A stretch of 64,000 nucleotides of DNA from Parabacteroides johnsonii DSM 18315 (GTDB lineage Bacteria > Bacteroidota > Bacteroidia > Bacteroidales > Tannerellaceae): NCBI RefSeq assembly GCF_025151045.1, contig NZ_CP102285.1, forward strand, positions 4,588,001-4,652,000. Direction: 5' to 3'. Position numbers and translations under genes: made by a program. Below, in pieces: positions 48,844 through 56,685 of the stretch (position 1 is the stretch's first letter; every line of letters starts with the position of its first letter). Under the pieces are notes generated by a model. It was not told the origin of the DNA and did no database searches. It was given only the letters and a program-made list of their open reading frames with translations.

Positions 48844-49533
48844 TTATTGCAGTCTGAATGTAACAGGCACTGTGTATTTAACACGTACGGGTTTACCTCT
48901 CTGTTTACCCGGTGACCATTTCGGCATGCTGTTGATCACACGGAGAGCTTCTTTATCCAGTGACGGGTCAACACCACGGATAACTTCTGCATCTACGATG
49001 GAACCGTCTTTGTTAACCACAAACGAGCAGGATACACGACCCTGGATACCGTTTTCCTGGGCAATAACCGGATATTTGATTGATTTTGCCAGGTATTGTA
49101 ACAAAGCACCTTGTCCGCCCGGGAATTCAGGCATTGTTTCTACAACAGTAAAAATCTGCTGTGAAGATTCCTCTTCTTCTTCAACTACTGCAGGAGGAGT
49201 ATAAGCTTCAACCTGTGCTGTAGTAGCGTCGTCTTCTGAAGAAACGATGTCGACATCGTCTAACTTGACGTCATCTTCTACAACGGTTAATACTTCTGCT
49301 ACAGCAGGTGCAGGAGGGGGAGGAGGAGGGGGAGGAGTATCCTCCGGTCTCGTGATTTCAACTTCTTCTTCCGCGATGATATCAGCAACGCCCTCACTCT
49401 GGACAATTGTGATTTCACGGTCGCTCCATTCGAAGCCAACGAACAGTACTGCAAGTCCGACGATCATACCCATCAGGATACCCATCGTCTTACCTTTTTC
49501 CAGGTCCGCTTTTGGTGATTTCTTAACTTCCAT
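48844..49533 (-). CDS. tonB: TonB energy-transducing protein
   Basis: A 229-residue inner-membrane-anchored periplasmic protein. A helix spans residues 17-36 (ILMGMIVGLAVLFVGFEW). Next is VADIIAEEEVE (49-59), a Pro run (TPPPPPPPPAPAV, about 66-78), and an acidic linker. The C-terminal TonB domain (about 140-229) has MPEFPGGQGALLQYLAKSIKYP (cited by ends), GIQGRVSCSFVVNKDGSI and the closing VKYTVPVTFRLQ. It passes energy from ExbBD to receptors such as the SusC here. The VADIIAEEEVE motif recurs in the alpha-2-macroglobulin at 59.0 kb. Confidence 0.95.
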   Translation of the reverse strand: MEVKKSPKADLEKGKTMGILMGMIVGLAVLFVGFEWSDREITIVQSEGVADIIAEEEVEITRPEDTPPPPPPPPAPAVAEVLTVVEDDVKLDDVDIVSSEDDATTAQVEAYTPPAVVEEEEESSQQIFTVVETMPEFPGGQGALLQYLAKSIKYPVIAQENGIQGRVSCSFVVNKDGSIVDAEVIRGVDPSLDKEALRVINSMPKWSPGKQRGKPVRVKYTVPVTFRLQ

Positions 49534-49570
49534 ATCTCTTAGTGTTTAAAGATGTGTTTTTCTTCTGCGA

Positions 49571-49578
49571 CAAATATA
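49571..49578 (-). promoter_or_regulatory. -7 element TATATTTG for tonB
   Basis: A minus-strand TAnnTTTG match 38 bases before the tonB start. Confidence 0.6.
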
Positions 49579-49726
49579 CGGAGTTATTTTTTAAATCCGA
49601 ACAATTCGTATTAAATATACGTTATTTTTACTTTTTTTTTGACTGAGAATAAAAATAATAGTTTCTATATACCTTTTTCGGCTTTTTCCCGTTTCTGTAA
49701 ATGGGGTGTATAAGACCCGTTTTATT

Positions 49727-49734
49727 TATCTTTG
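49727..49734 (+). promoter_or_regulatory. -7 element TATCTTTG for porQ
   Basis: A TAnnTTTG match 22 bases before the ATG at 49756; supports that start over the frame beginning at 49732. Confidence 0.62.
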
Positions 49735-49755
49735 TACGTATTTTACCAGAGAAAT

Positions 49756-50748
49756 ATGAGAAATATTCTATTTATACTCTTCTTTTCCTTCTTGTTACAG
49801 GCTGTTGTCGCGCAAACCGGCGACACCGGATATACCTTTCTCCGCTATCCTTCTTCGGCAAGAGCCAATGCGATGGGAGGCAATACGATGTCCTTGGTCG
49901 AACGGGACCCGTCCCTGATTTTTCATAATCCGGCTTTGTTGGGAGCCGAGATGGATCAGATGGTTAATCTGAATTACCTGAATTATATATCGGATATCAA
50001 TGTCGGGAGCGCCCTTTTTACCAAGGCATATAAGGAAAAAGGGGCCTGGGGTGTGGGAGCTTCGTTCTTCAGCCAGGGAAAAATACGGGGAATGTCGGAG
50101 GAAGGCCTTCCGACGGGAGATTTTACGGCAAAGGATATCAGTGTGAACGGTTTCTTCTCGTATGACCTTTCCGAGCGCTGGCGTGGTGGGGCTTCGTTGA
50201 AGTTTTTATATTCGGGGATCGGAGATTATACCTCGATCGGTGTGGCTGTCGATGCCGGCTTGAGTTATTATGATTCCGAAAAAGGATTTTCTTTCGGTTT
50301 TGCTTTTAAAAATATCGGAGCCCAACTGAAAGCCTATGAGGACGAGCGTCAGAAAATGCCTTGGGATATCCAACTGGGGATCACCAAGCAGATGGCTCAT
50401 GCGCCTATCCGCTTGTCGCTGACTGCACAGTATTTGACGAAGTGGAAAGTCGAGTATGTGGATGATTACGACAGAGAATATACAGGTGATAATTTTTTCA
50501 AGTCTTTTATGAAACATTTGGTGATCGGTGTTGACTATGTTCCCTCCGACAACTTCTGGCTTGGTATCGGGTATAACCCTAAGACGGCATTGGATATGAA
50601 ATTGCAGGGGGGGAACGCTCTTGCCGGTTTCTCCGGTGGTGCCGGTGTGCGGATCAAGATGTTCGACGTTGGTGTTTCCGTAGCCAAATATCATCCTTCG
50701 GCTCTTTCCATGATGCTGAGCATCTCCACTACGATCAGCGACTTCTAA
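49756..50748 (+). CDS. porQ: Type IX secretion system protein PorQ
   Basis: A 330-residue outer-membrane beta-barrel of the PorV/PorQ (FadL-like) type. The signal peptide ends AVVAQ. Family marks are the N-terminal FLRYPSSARANAMGGNTMSL, DPSLIFHNPALLG, and repeated barrel strands such as GAWGVGASFFSQGKIRGM. In type IX secretion PorQ works with the attachment complex that anchors cargo to lipopolysaccharide. cmk and ispH follow, a linkage I recall from Porphyromonas. No other T9SS gene or CTD-tagged cargo is in the window. Confidence 0.85.
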   Translation: MRNILFILFFSFLLQAVVAQTGDTGYTFLRYPSSARANAMGGNTMSLVERDPSLIFHNPALLGAEMDQMVNLNYLNYISDINVGSALFTKAYKEKGAWGVGASFFSQGKIRGMSEEGLPTGDFTAKDISVNGFFSYDLSERWRGGASLKFLYSGIGDYTSIGVAVDAGLSYYDSEKGFSFGFAFKNIGAQLKAYEDERQKMPWDIQLGITKQMAHAPIRLSLTAQYLTKWKVEYVDDYDREYTGDNFFKSFMKHLVIGVDYVPSDNFWLGIGYNPKTALDMKLQGGNALAGFSGGAGVRIKMFDVGVSVAKYHPSALSMMLSISTTISDF

Positions 50749-50928
50749 GTAAATTCGTTCTCTTTTTTACTATTAGTTTTTTTACCAATAGATTACTAAT
50801 CCGTTGGCTTCTTTGTTACATCTTATAGCTTGTTCGCTTGGATGCAAGCGTTTTGTGGATTATATGGAAAACAATAAAATATAAGGATGAATAGGATAAT
50901 TTATAAGGAAGGGAGCAATAAACTGTTG

Positions 50929-50936
50929 TATATTTG
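50929..50936 (+). promoter_or_regulatory. -7 element TATATTTG for cmk-ispH
   Basis: A TAnnTTTG match 28 bases before the ATG at 50965. It lies inside the longer open frame (from 50887), so the short start is preferred. Confidence 0.6.
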
Positions 50937-50964
50937 CATTTCCTTTACATTAATATATGTAGTG

Positions 50965-51657
50965 ATGAAAAAGATAATTATAGCGATAGATGGTGTCTCT
51001 TCCACCGGGAAGAGCACGATGGCAAAAGATTTAGCAAAGGAACTGGGGTATACCTATATCGATACGGGGGCGATGTACCGGGCTGTCACTTTGTACAGTT
51101 TGCAGCATGGTTTTTTTACAAGCGGCGGTATCGACGAACGGAAGTTGCAGGAGGCCATGTGCGATATCGATATCTCTTTCCGTTTTAACCCGGAAACCGG
51201 ACGTCCGGATACTTATCTGAACGGTGTGAAAGTGGAGAAAGAAATACGGGGAATGGAAGTGGCCAACCGCGTGAGTCCGATTGCAGCTTTAGGTTTTGTA
51301 CGCCGTGCGATGGTCGCCAAGCAACAGGAAATGGGAAAGGCGAAAGGGATCGTAATGGACGGTCGAGATATCGGTACGGTAGTCTTTCCGGAAGCGGAAC
51401 TCAAGATTTACGTGACAGCCAGCCCGGAAGTGCGTGCCCAGCGACGTTTGGATGAACTGAAAGCCAAAGGCGAGGTCGCTTCTTTTGAGGAAGTTCTTGA
51501 AAATGTGAAGACGCGTGACCATATCGATATGACTCGTGCCGAGAGCCCGCTCCGTAAAGCTGATGATGCTTTGGAACTGGATAACTCGCATCTGACGATT
51601 GCCGAGCAGAAGGCTTGGCTCCTGGAACAGTATGAAAAGGTCGTTACAACGGATTAG
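50965..51657 (+). CDS. cmk: Cytidylate kinase
   Basis: A 230-residue kinase that phosphorylates CMP and dCMP with ATP. The P-loop is [19 protein letters not shown] (residues about 4-22). The CMP-binding insert has [15 protein letters not shown], and [22 protein letters not shown] (cited in part, [12 protein letters not shown]) is the family signature; the lid is [14 protein letters not shown]. The start is set at 50965 by the P-loop position and the -7 element. ispH begins two bases after its stop. Confidence 0.95.
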   Translation: MKKIIIAIDGVSSTGKSTMAKDLAKELGYTYIDTGAMYRAVTLYSLQHGFFTSGGIDERKLQEAMCDIDISFRFNPETGRPDTYLNGVKVEKEIRGMEVANRVSPIAALGFVRRAMVAKQQEMGKAKGIVMDGRDIGTVVFPEAELKIYVTASPEVRAQRRLDELKAKGEVASFEEVLENVKTRDHIDMTRAESPLRKADDALELDNSHLTIAEQKAWLLEQYEKVVTTD

Positions 51658-51659
51658 CC

Positions 51660-52532
51660 ATGATAGAAGTCGAGATAGATAAAGGTTCCGGCTTTTGCTT
51701 TGGCGTGGTGACGGCCATCGAAAGTGCCGAACGCGAACTGAAGAATACGAATACGTTGTATTGCCTCGGAGATATCGTGCACAACAGTTTGGAAGTGGAA
51801 CGGCTGGAAGAGTCGGGACTGCGGACGATCGAGCACGACGAGTTTACCCGCCTGAAGGGAGAAAAGGTGTTGCTTCGGGCTCATGGTGAACCGCCTTCGA
51901 CCTATGAGATCGCCCGGCAGAACAACATCACGATCGTGGATGCGACCTGTCCGGTGGTACTCCAGCTACAGCGCAAGATTCATAAATGCTATGTGGCTAC
52001 GCGAGACAGCCATACGCAGGTTGTGATCTATGGAAAGAAAGGACATGCCGAAGTGAATGGCTTAGTCGGACAAACGGAAGGGACGGCTATCGTTATCGAG
52101 AAGATGAAGGATCTCGACCGGCTGGATTTTAGTCGGAATATCTGCCTTTTTTCACAGACAACTAAGTCGCTTGACGGCTTCCGCGAAGTTGTGGATGAGA
52201 TCCGGAAGCGTATTGCGGACGGGGTGCAATTCGAATATTTCGATACGATCTGCCGTCAGGTAGCCAATCGCTTGCCAAACATCAAGACGTTTGCCTCCAA
52301 GCATGATTGGGTGTATTTTGTTGCCGGAAAGAAGAGCTCTAATGGAAAGATGCTGTTAGAAGAATGCCGGAAGGCAAATCCGAACACGGTCTTTATCTCG
52401 GAGGCGAAGGAGATTACCGAGCCGTTACCTAAAGGTGTGGGCAGTGTCGGCGTGTGCGGAGCGACATCCACTCCCAAGTGGCTGATGGAAGAGGTGGCCG
52501 TGCGCATTCGTGAATTGAACGCCAGCCGTTGA
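51660..52532 (+). CDS. ispH: 4-hydroxy-3-methylbut-2-enyl diphosphate reductase
   Basis: A 290-residue iron-sulfur enzyme, the last step of the MEP pathway, producing isopentenyl and dimethylallyl diphosphate. The three [4Fe-4S]-binding cysteines are in SGFCFGV (Cys13), VDATCPVV and DTICRQVANR. The substrate-binding HGEPPS, HTQVVIYGKKGHAEVNG and the SSNGKML patch are present. It is co-transcribed with cmk and supplies the prenyl synthase and UppS also found in this window. Confidence 0.96.
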   Translation: MIEVEIDKGSGFCFGVVTAIESAERELKNTNTLYCLGDIVHNSLEVERLEESGLRTIEHDEFTRLKGEKVLLRAHGEPPSTYEIARQNNITIVDATCPVVLQLQRKIHKCYVATRDSHTQVVIYGKKGHAEVNGLVGQTEGTAIVIEKMKDLDRLDFSRNICLFSQTTKSLDGFREVVDEIRKRIADGVQFEYFDTICRQVANRLPNIKTFASKHDWVYFVAGKKSSNGKMLLEECRKANPNTVFISEAKEITEPLPKGVGSVGVCGATSTPKWLMEEVAVRIRELNASR

Positions 52533-52593
52533 CTTTTCGGGTTAAGATTTGATGAAGTTTTGGAAAATGGACAGGTTTTTGGCAAATAATTCG

Positions 52594-52601
52594 TATTTTT
52601 G
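52594..52601 (+). promoter_or_regulatory. -7 element TATTTTTG for pfkA
   Basis: A TAnnTTTG match 27 bases before the pfkA start. Confidence 0.6.
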
Positions 52602-52628
52602 CCGTAAACATTAAAAATAGAAAGAGAT

Positions 52629-53606
52629 ATGCCAATCAAGTGCATCGGTATTTTGACATCCGGCGGCGATGCCCCGGGTATGAATGCGGCCATTCGTGCC
52701 GTGACGCGTTCAGCCATTTATAACGGAATAGCGGTGAAAGGTATCTACCGCGGGTATAAAGGGATGATCACGGATGAAATAGAAGAATTTAAGACTCAGA
52801 ATGTCAGCAATATCATACAGCGTGGCGGTACGATCTTGAAAACGGCCCGTTGCATGGAGTTCAAAACCCCTGAAGGACGTAAGCAGGCGCATGACAAGTT
52901 GGTGGAGCATGGTATCGACTCTCTCGTGGTGATCGGAGGCGACGGTTCTCTGACGGGAGCGCGTATCTTTGCCGATGAATTCAATATGCCGATTGTCGGA
53001 CTTCCCGGTACGATTGACAACGATTTGTATGGGACGGATATCACAATCGGCTACGACACGGCGTTGAACACGATCATGGAGTGTGTCGACAAGATCCGTG
53101 ATACGGCTACTTCGCACGAACGTTTGTTCTTTATCGAAGTGATGGGGCGTGATGCCGGCTTCCTGGCCTTGAACGGTGCGATTGCATCCGGAGCCGAAGC
53201 TGCCATCATCCCGGAGATCTCATTAGAGAAAGACCAGTTGGCAGAGATGATCGAGACCGGTTTCCGCAAGTCGAAGAACAGTAGTATCGTGCTGGTGGCA
53301 GAAAGCGAAGTGACTGGCGGTGCGATGGGAGTGGCGGAGCGTGTGAAACGTGAGTACCCGCAATTTGACGTGCGCGTCTCTATTTTGGGACATTTGCAGC
53401 GAGGCGGCTCGCCGACGGCACAAGACCGTATCCTGGCTACCCGTATGGGAGTGGCAGCCGTTGATGCGTTGATGGACGGGCAGCGCAATGTGATGATTGG
53501 CATCCAAAACGACCAGATCGTCAATGTACCCTTCTCAAAAGCTATCAAGAACGACAAACCGATCAACCGCGATTTGCTGAACGCACTTCGGATTTCCTCT
53601 ATTTGA
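52629..53606 (+). CDS. pfkA: ATP-dependent 6-phosphofructokinase
   Basis: A 325-residue glycolytic enzyme. The N-terminal [16 protein letters not shown], the ATP-site [15 protein letters not shown], and the substrate loop [21 protein letters not shown] (shown in part) are all intact. Gly after GGD and Gly in LPGTIDND mark the ATP-using rather than the pyrophosphate-using type. MGRDAGFLA binds fructose 6-phosphate. Length is that of the short bacterial PfkA. It is a single unit, followed by a large inverted repeat. Confidence 0.96.
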   Translation: MPIKCIGILTSGGDAPGMNAAIRAVTRSAIYNGIAVKGIYRGYKGMITDEIEEFKTQNVSNIIQRGGTILKTARCMEFKTPEGRKQAHDKLVEHGIDSLVVIGGDGSLTGARIFADEFNMPIVGLPGTIDNDLYGTDITIGYDTALNTIMECVDKIRDTATSHERLFFIEVMGRDAGFLALNGAIASGAEAAIIPEISLEKDQLAEMIETGFRKSKNSSIVLVAESEVTGGAMGVAERVKREYPQFDVRVSILGHLQRGGSPTAQDRILATRMGVAAVDALMDGQRNVMIGIQNDQIVNVPFSKAIKNDKPINRDLLNALRISSI

Positions 53607-53611
53607 TAATA

Positions 53612-53782
53612 ACAAAAAAACGAGGTGTGTCAATTTGATATCACTGGACGCAGACAACGCAGACAACACAGACGTGAGCAGATTTATTTTGCTGATAATC
53701 AATAATGTCTGCGTTAATCTGCGCTCGTCTGTGTTGTCTGCGTCCTATGAATACCAATATTTGGTACACTCTCTTTTTTTAT
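53612..53782. repeat. Long inverted-repeat element after pfkA
   Basis: Inner arms at 53646-53684 and 53716-53745 share GGACGCAGACAA, AACACAGACG and GCAGATT; the left arm has one extra nine-base AACGCAGAC unit. Outer arms (AACAAAAAAACGAGGTGTGT and the mirrored region ending at 53782) match less well. The outer GAGGTGTGTCAA resembles the ends of the 24376-24518 element. Confidence 0.7.
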
Positions 53783-54879
53783 TTACTGGCCGACAAATTC
53801 TCCAAGAATAAGTCCATCATCCGTTTGGCGGCGACGAACGAACTGATCTCGTTATTCAATACCTGCTGCTCCGTAAGGTTCAACATACTTTCTACCGCCG
53901 GATTATGATAGAATGTTTCACGAAGCGTATCGTTAATGCTTTCATACATCCAATACTTGGCCTGCTCGTTACGCTTGTAGTTGAAGTAGCCGTTCTTTTG
54001 GGTGAATTCCATATACTCTCCGACCATATCCCAGATTTCTTTTATCCCTAAATTATAGTAACCGGAATAAGTCAATACTTTCGGGAACCAGCCGGATTCG
54101 GGAGCCGGAAACAGGTGTAGGGCGTTGCGGAACTGCGCCGCTGCCAACTTAGCCTTTTCAAGATTGTCACCATCTGCTTTATTGATGATGATCCCGTCCG
54201 CCATCTCCATGATTCCGCGTTTGATGCCTTGTAATTCGTCTCCGGTACCGGCAAGCTGGATCAACAGGAAGAAATCGACCATCGAGTGGACGGCCGTTTC
54301 GCTTTGTCCGACACCGACCGTTTCGACAAATACCGTATCGAATCCGGCAGCTTCGCAAAGAACGATCGTTTCGCGTGTTTTACGGGCGACACCACCTAAG
54401 GAACCTGCTGATGGCGAAGGACGGATGAAAGCGTTCTTTTCACGGGACAGGGCCTCCATACGGGTTTTGTCGCCGAGGATGCTGCCTTTCGAACGTTCGC
54501 TACTGGGGTCAATCGCCAGCACTGCCAGCTTACGTCCTTCCCCTATCAGATGCATACCGAACGCATCGATCGAGGTACTTTTACCGGCTCCCGGCACTCC
54601 GGTGATACCGATGCGGACAGACTTTCCTGCATGCGGCAGGCATTTTTCGATAATCTCCTGTGCCACTTGCTGGTGTTCATATTTGGAGCTTTCTACCAGC
54701 GTTACCGCCTGGCTGAGGATCGTAATGTTCCCTTTCAGGATACCTTCCACAAATTCGGCAGGCGTATATTCTTTGCGTTGAATCCTTTTTTTCAGATAAG
54801 GATTTACGGTCGGTACATCGGCTACTCCCTTATTCACCTTTAATCCTTTGTACAGATCGTCGTTCTCGGGATGTTCCAT
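53779..54879 (-). CDS. meaB: Methylmalonyl-CoA mutase-associated GTPase MeaB
   Basis: A 366-residue G3E-family GTPase that protects and loads cobalamin in methylmalonyl-CoA mutase. The P-loop is ITGVPGAGKSTSIDAFG. Switch regions include IDPSSERSKGSILGDKTRM and VETVGVGQSE, the base-specificity motif is IINKADG, and the typical SRSSSGTLGGV-like loop appears as RPSPSAGSLGGVARKTRE. The C-terminal helical dimerisation part is full length. The mutase subunits are not in the window. In Bacteroidetes this supports the succinate-propionate route. Confidence 0.94.
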   Translation of the reverse strand: MEHPENDDLYKGLKVNKGVADVPTVNPYLKKRIQRKEYTPAEFVEGILKGNITILSQAVTLVESSKYEHQQVAQEIIEKCLPHAGKSVRIGITGVPGAGKSTSIDAFGMHLIGEGRKLAVLAIDPSSERSKGSILGDKTRMEALSREKNAFIRPSPSAGSLGGVARKTRETIVLCEAAGFDTVFVETVGVGQSETAVHSMVDFFLLIQLAGTGDELQGIKRGIMEMADGIIINKADGDNLEKAKLAAAQFRNALHLFPAPESGWFPKVLTYSGYYNLGIKEIWDMVGEYMEFTQKNGYFNYKRNEQAKYWMYESINDTLRETFYHNPAVESMLNLTEQQVLNNEISSFVAAKRMMDLFLENLSASK

Positions 54880-54885
54880 AATTTA

Positions 54886-54965
54886 GTTGAAAGTTGAAAG
54901 GTGAGAGTTGAAAGGTAGAAGAGGAAGCTGTTTTAACTTTCAATTTTCACCTTTCAACTTTCACC
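54886..54965. repeat. Inverted TTGAAAGTTG repeat pair before meaB
   Basis: The arm at 54886-54915 (TTGAAAGTTGAAAGGTGAG...) is mirrored at 54934-54965. It is the fourth occurrence of this AT-rich intergenic repeat type in the window. Confidence 0.78.
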
Positions 54966-54971
54966 TGGTGG

Positions 54972-56087
54972 TTATTTACTGGCTGTCACCTTCACCAACC
55001 GTACCGGACCGTTCGGGTCGTTACATACGATGTTGACGAGGGCTTCCAGCTTCGTTTTTATCTCTTTCGGGCGGACCGTCACTTTGAAAGTGGCTGTCGT
55101 ACCCGGTTTGATTTCTTTTTTACCACCGGAAACGGCTACGCGTTCGTCATCGCAGGATGCACTGTAGATGACAAGCGGTGATTTTCCGGAATTGGTTATT
55201 TCGATCGTACCGCTGACCCGGCCGCCGACCAATGGGATGAAACTGCTTTTGTCGGGTAGTTTGCCGAAATCAAGCAGTGTCCCTGATAACTGTGCTACCG
55301 GAGCTTTCGCCTTTTCCGATGTGGTCAGTTTGCTGAAATCGTCTATGATATTGGCTGCAACGTACAGGTGGCTTTCCGTTCCTTTCTTTTGGCCGACACT
55401 TTCGACAGTCAGCGGAATTTCGGCTGTCACACGGCCCTTTCGCTTAGCCTCTTTCGCATTTATCAGGATGGATATTTCGCCTGTTTCACCCGGAGCCAGT
55501 TTAGCTGGATTGGCTACGATGTTCAGATAATGCGGCGTCTTTCCTAAATGAATGTTCAAGGAGGTCTTTCCTTCATTGATTATGCTGATCTTTTCTCCCA
55601 ATGTCTCTTCAGGGCGAACTGTGCTGTAGAGGATATTCTTGGTTTGCAGCTTCAGATCGCCGATGCTATAAGGATAAATCAATATGGGTTGAGCTTCTTT
55701 AGGAATCACGTTTCCTTTGATACCTAAGGAGAAGCTGCCTTTTTTGCCGTTACTGTAGATGGCTATGGTCTTGTAAAAAGGACCGGGACGCCCTTTCGGG
55801 TTGTAAGTTACTTTTACCTCTCCGGTCTTGCCCGGAGCGATGGGCTCTTTGGTCCATTCGGGTTGCGTGCAGCCGCAAGAAGCGGTGATCCGCGTGATGA
55901 CAAGCGGGCCGTTACCTGTGTTTTTGATCTTAAATATGTGACTTGCCAATCCATCGGACTCTCCTATCGTACCGAAGTTATAGATTAACTCGTCTGCACT
56001 GATTTGGGCGTTATTTTGTGCCGATATACCGCTTATGGCAAACAATATACCGGCAAGTATAAAGACCAGTTTGTTTCTGTTCAACAT
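54972..56087 (-). CDS. DUF1573 protein, long (three-domain) form
   Basis: A 371-residue exported protein (signal peptide ending GISAQ). The first Ig-like DUF1573 domain (about 25-130) contains FKIKNTGNGPLVITRITASC (Cys of the SCGCTQPEW motif), PIAPGKTGEVKVTYNP and GRPGPFYKTIAIYSNG. Two further Ig-like domains follow (about 135-250 and 260-371), with a second Cys pair replaced by SASCDDERV. Such proteins are common in Bacteroidetes periplasm; function is unknown. The short paralogue lies 25 bases upstream. Confidence 0.88.
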   Translation of the reverse strand: MLNRNKLVFILAGILFAISGISAQNNAQISADELIYNFGTIGESDGLASHIFKIKNTGNGPLVITRITASCGCTQPEWTKEPIAPGKTGEVKVTYNPKGRPGPFYKTIAIYSNGKKGSFSLGIKGNVIPKEAQPILIYPYSIGDLKLQTKNILYSTVRPEETLGEKISIINEGKTSLNIHLGKTPHYLNIVANPAKLAPGETGEISILINAKEAKRKGRVTAEIPLTVESVGQKKGTESHLYVAANIIDDFSKLTTSEKAKAPVAQLSGTLLDFGKLPDKSSFIPLVGGRVSGTIEITNSGKSPLVIYSASCDDERVAVSGGKKEIKPGTTATFKVTVRPKEIKTKLEALVNIVCNDPNGPVRLVKVTASK

Positions 56088-56112
56088 TCTTTATCGTTCA
56101 GTTTTCCTGTTA

Positions 56113-56490
56113 TTATTCTACCTCTCCCCGGATCGTCAGGATAAAACTACCGGTTTTACCATTGCTGTATACGGAAATAGTCTTGACAAAAGGACCGGGA
56201 CGGTCTTTCGGGTTGTAAGTGATTTTGATATCGCCTGTTTTGCCCGGAGCTATCGGTTCTTTTGTCCATTCTGGCGTCGTACAGCCGCAAGAGGCGATGA
56301 CACGTGTCAAGACCAACGGCGCATCGCCTGAATTTTTTATTTTAAAAGTATGCGATACATTGCCGTTCGCTTCCTTGATTGTTCCGAAATCGAAAGAGGT
56401 TTCATCTGCCGAGATTACAGCTTTGTTTTGAGCTGAAGCTATTCCTGTTGCCAGCAGGATGGCCATAAAAATAAAAATAATCTGTTTCAT
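56113..56490 (-). CDS. DUF1573 protein, short (one-domain) form
   Basis: A 125-residue protein with a signal peptide ending GIASAQ and one DUF1573 domain (about 22-125). It is very close to the first domain of the following gene: both have ASCGCT.PEWTKEPIAPGKTG and YNPK.RPGPF.KTI..YSNGK. This suggests a tandem duplication, with loss or gain of the extra domains. It has its own -7 element 33 bases upstream and is probably co-transcribed with the long form. Confidence 0.88.
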   Translation of the reverse strand: MKQIIFIFMAILLATGIASAQNKAVISADETSFDFGTIKEANGNVSHTFKIKNSGDAPLVLTRVIASCGCTTPEWTKEPIAPGKTGDIKITYNPKDRPGPFVKTISVYSNGKTGSFILTIRGEVE

Positions 56491-56522
56491 TTTCTCTTTT
56501 TATTTAGCTATTGATTAGAATG

Positions 56523-56530
56523 CAAAGATA
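56523..56530 (-). promoter_or_regulatory. -7 element TATCTTTG for the DUF1573 pair
   Basis: A minus-strand TAnnTTTG match 33 bases before the start of the short DUF1573 gene. Confidence 0.62.
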
Positions 56531-56685
56531 ATTATAAATAGACAATTATCAAAATGTCACTACCATCCCATGAAAATGGGATTAGTAGTGCATGTAAAAA
56601 GATTTAGTAGTGCGGGTAATATTTTTTAACGTTTCTTTTTGAACGCAATAACCTCTTTCGGGCTATCGAAATGACAGAAACGAAT

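Noticed and set aside
49756-50748. Evidence for a complete type IX secretion locus
   Set aside because: Only PorQ is present; no other secretion component or C-terminal sorting domain was seen in the window.
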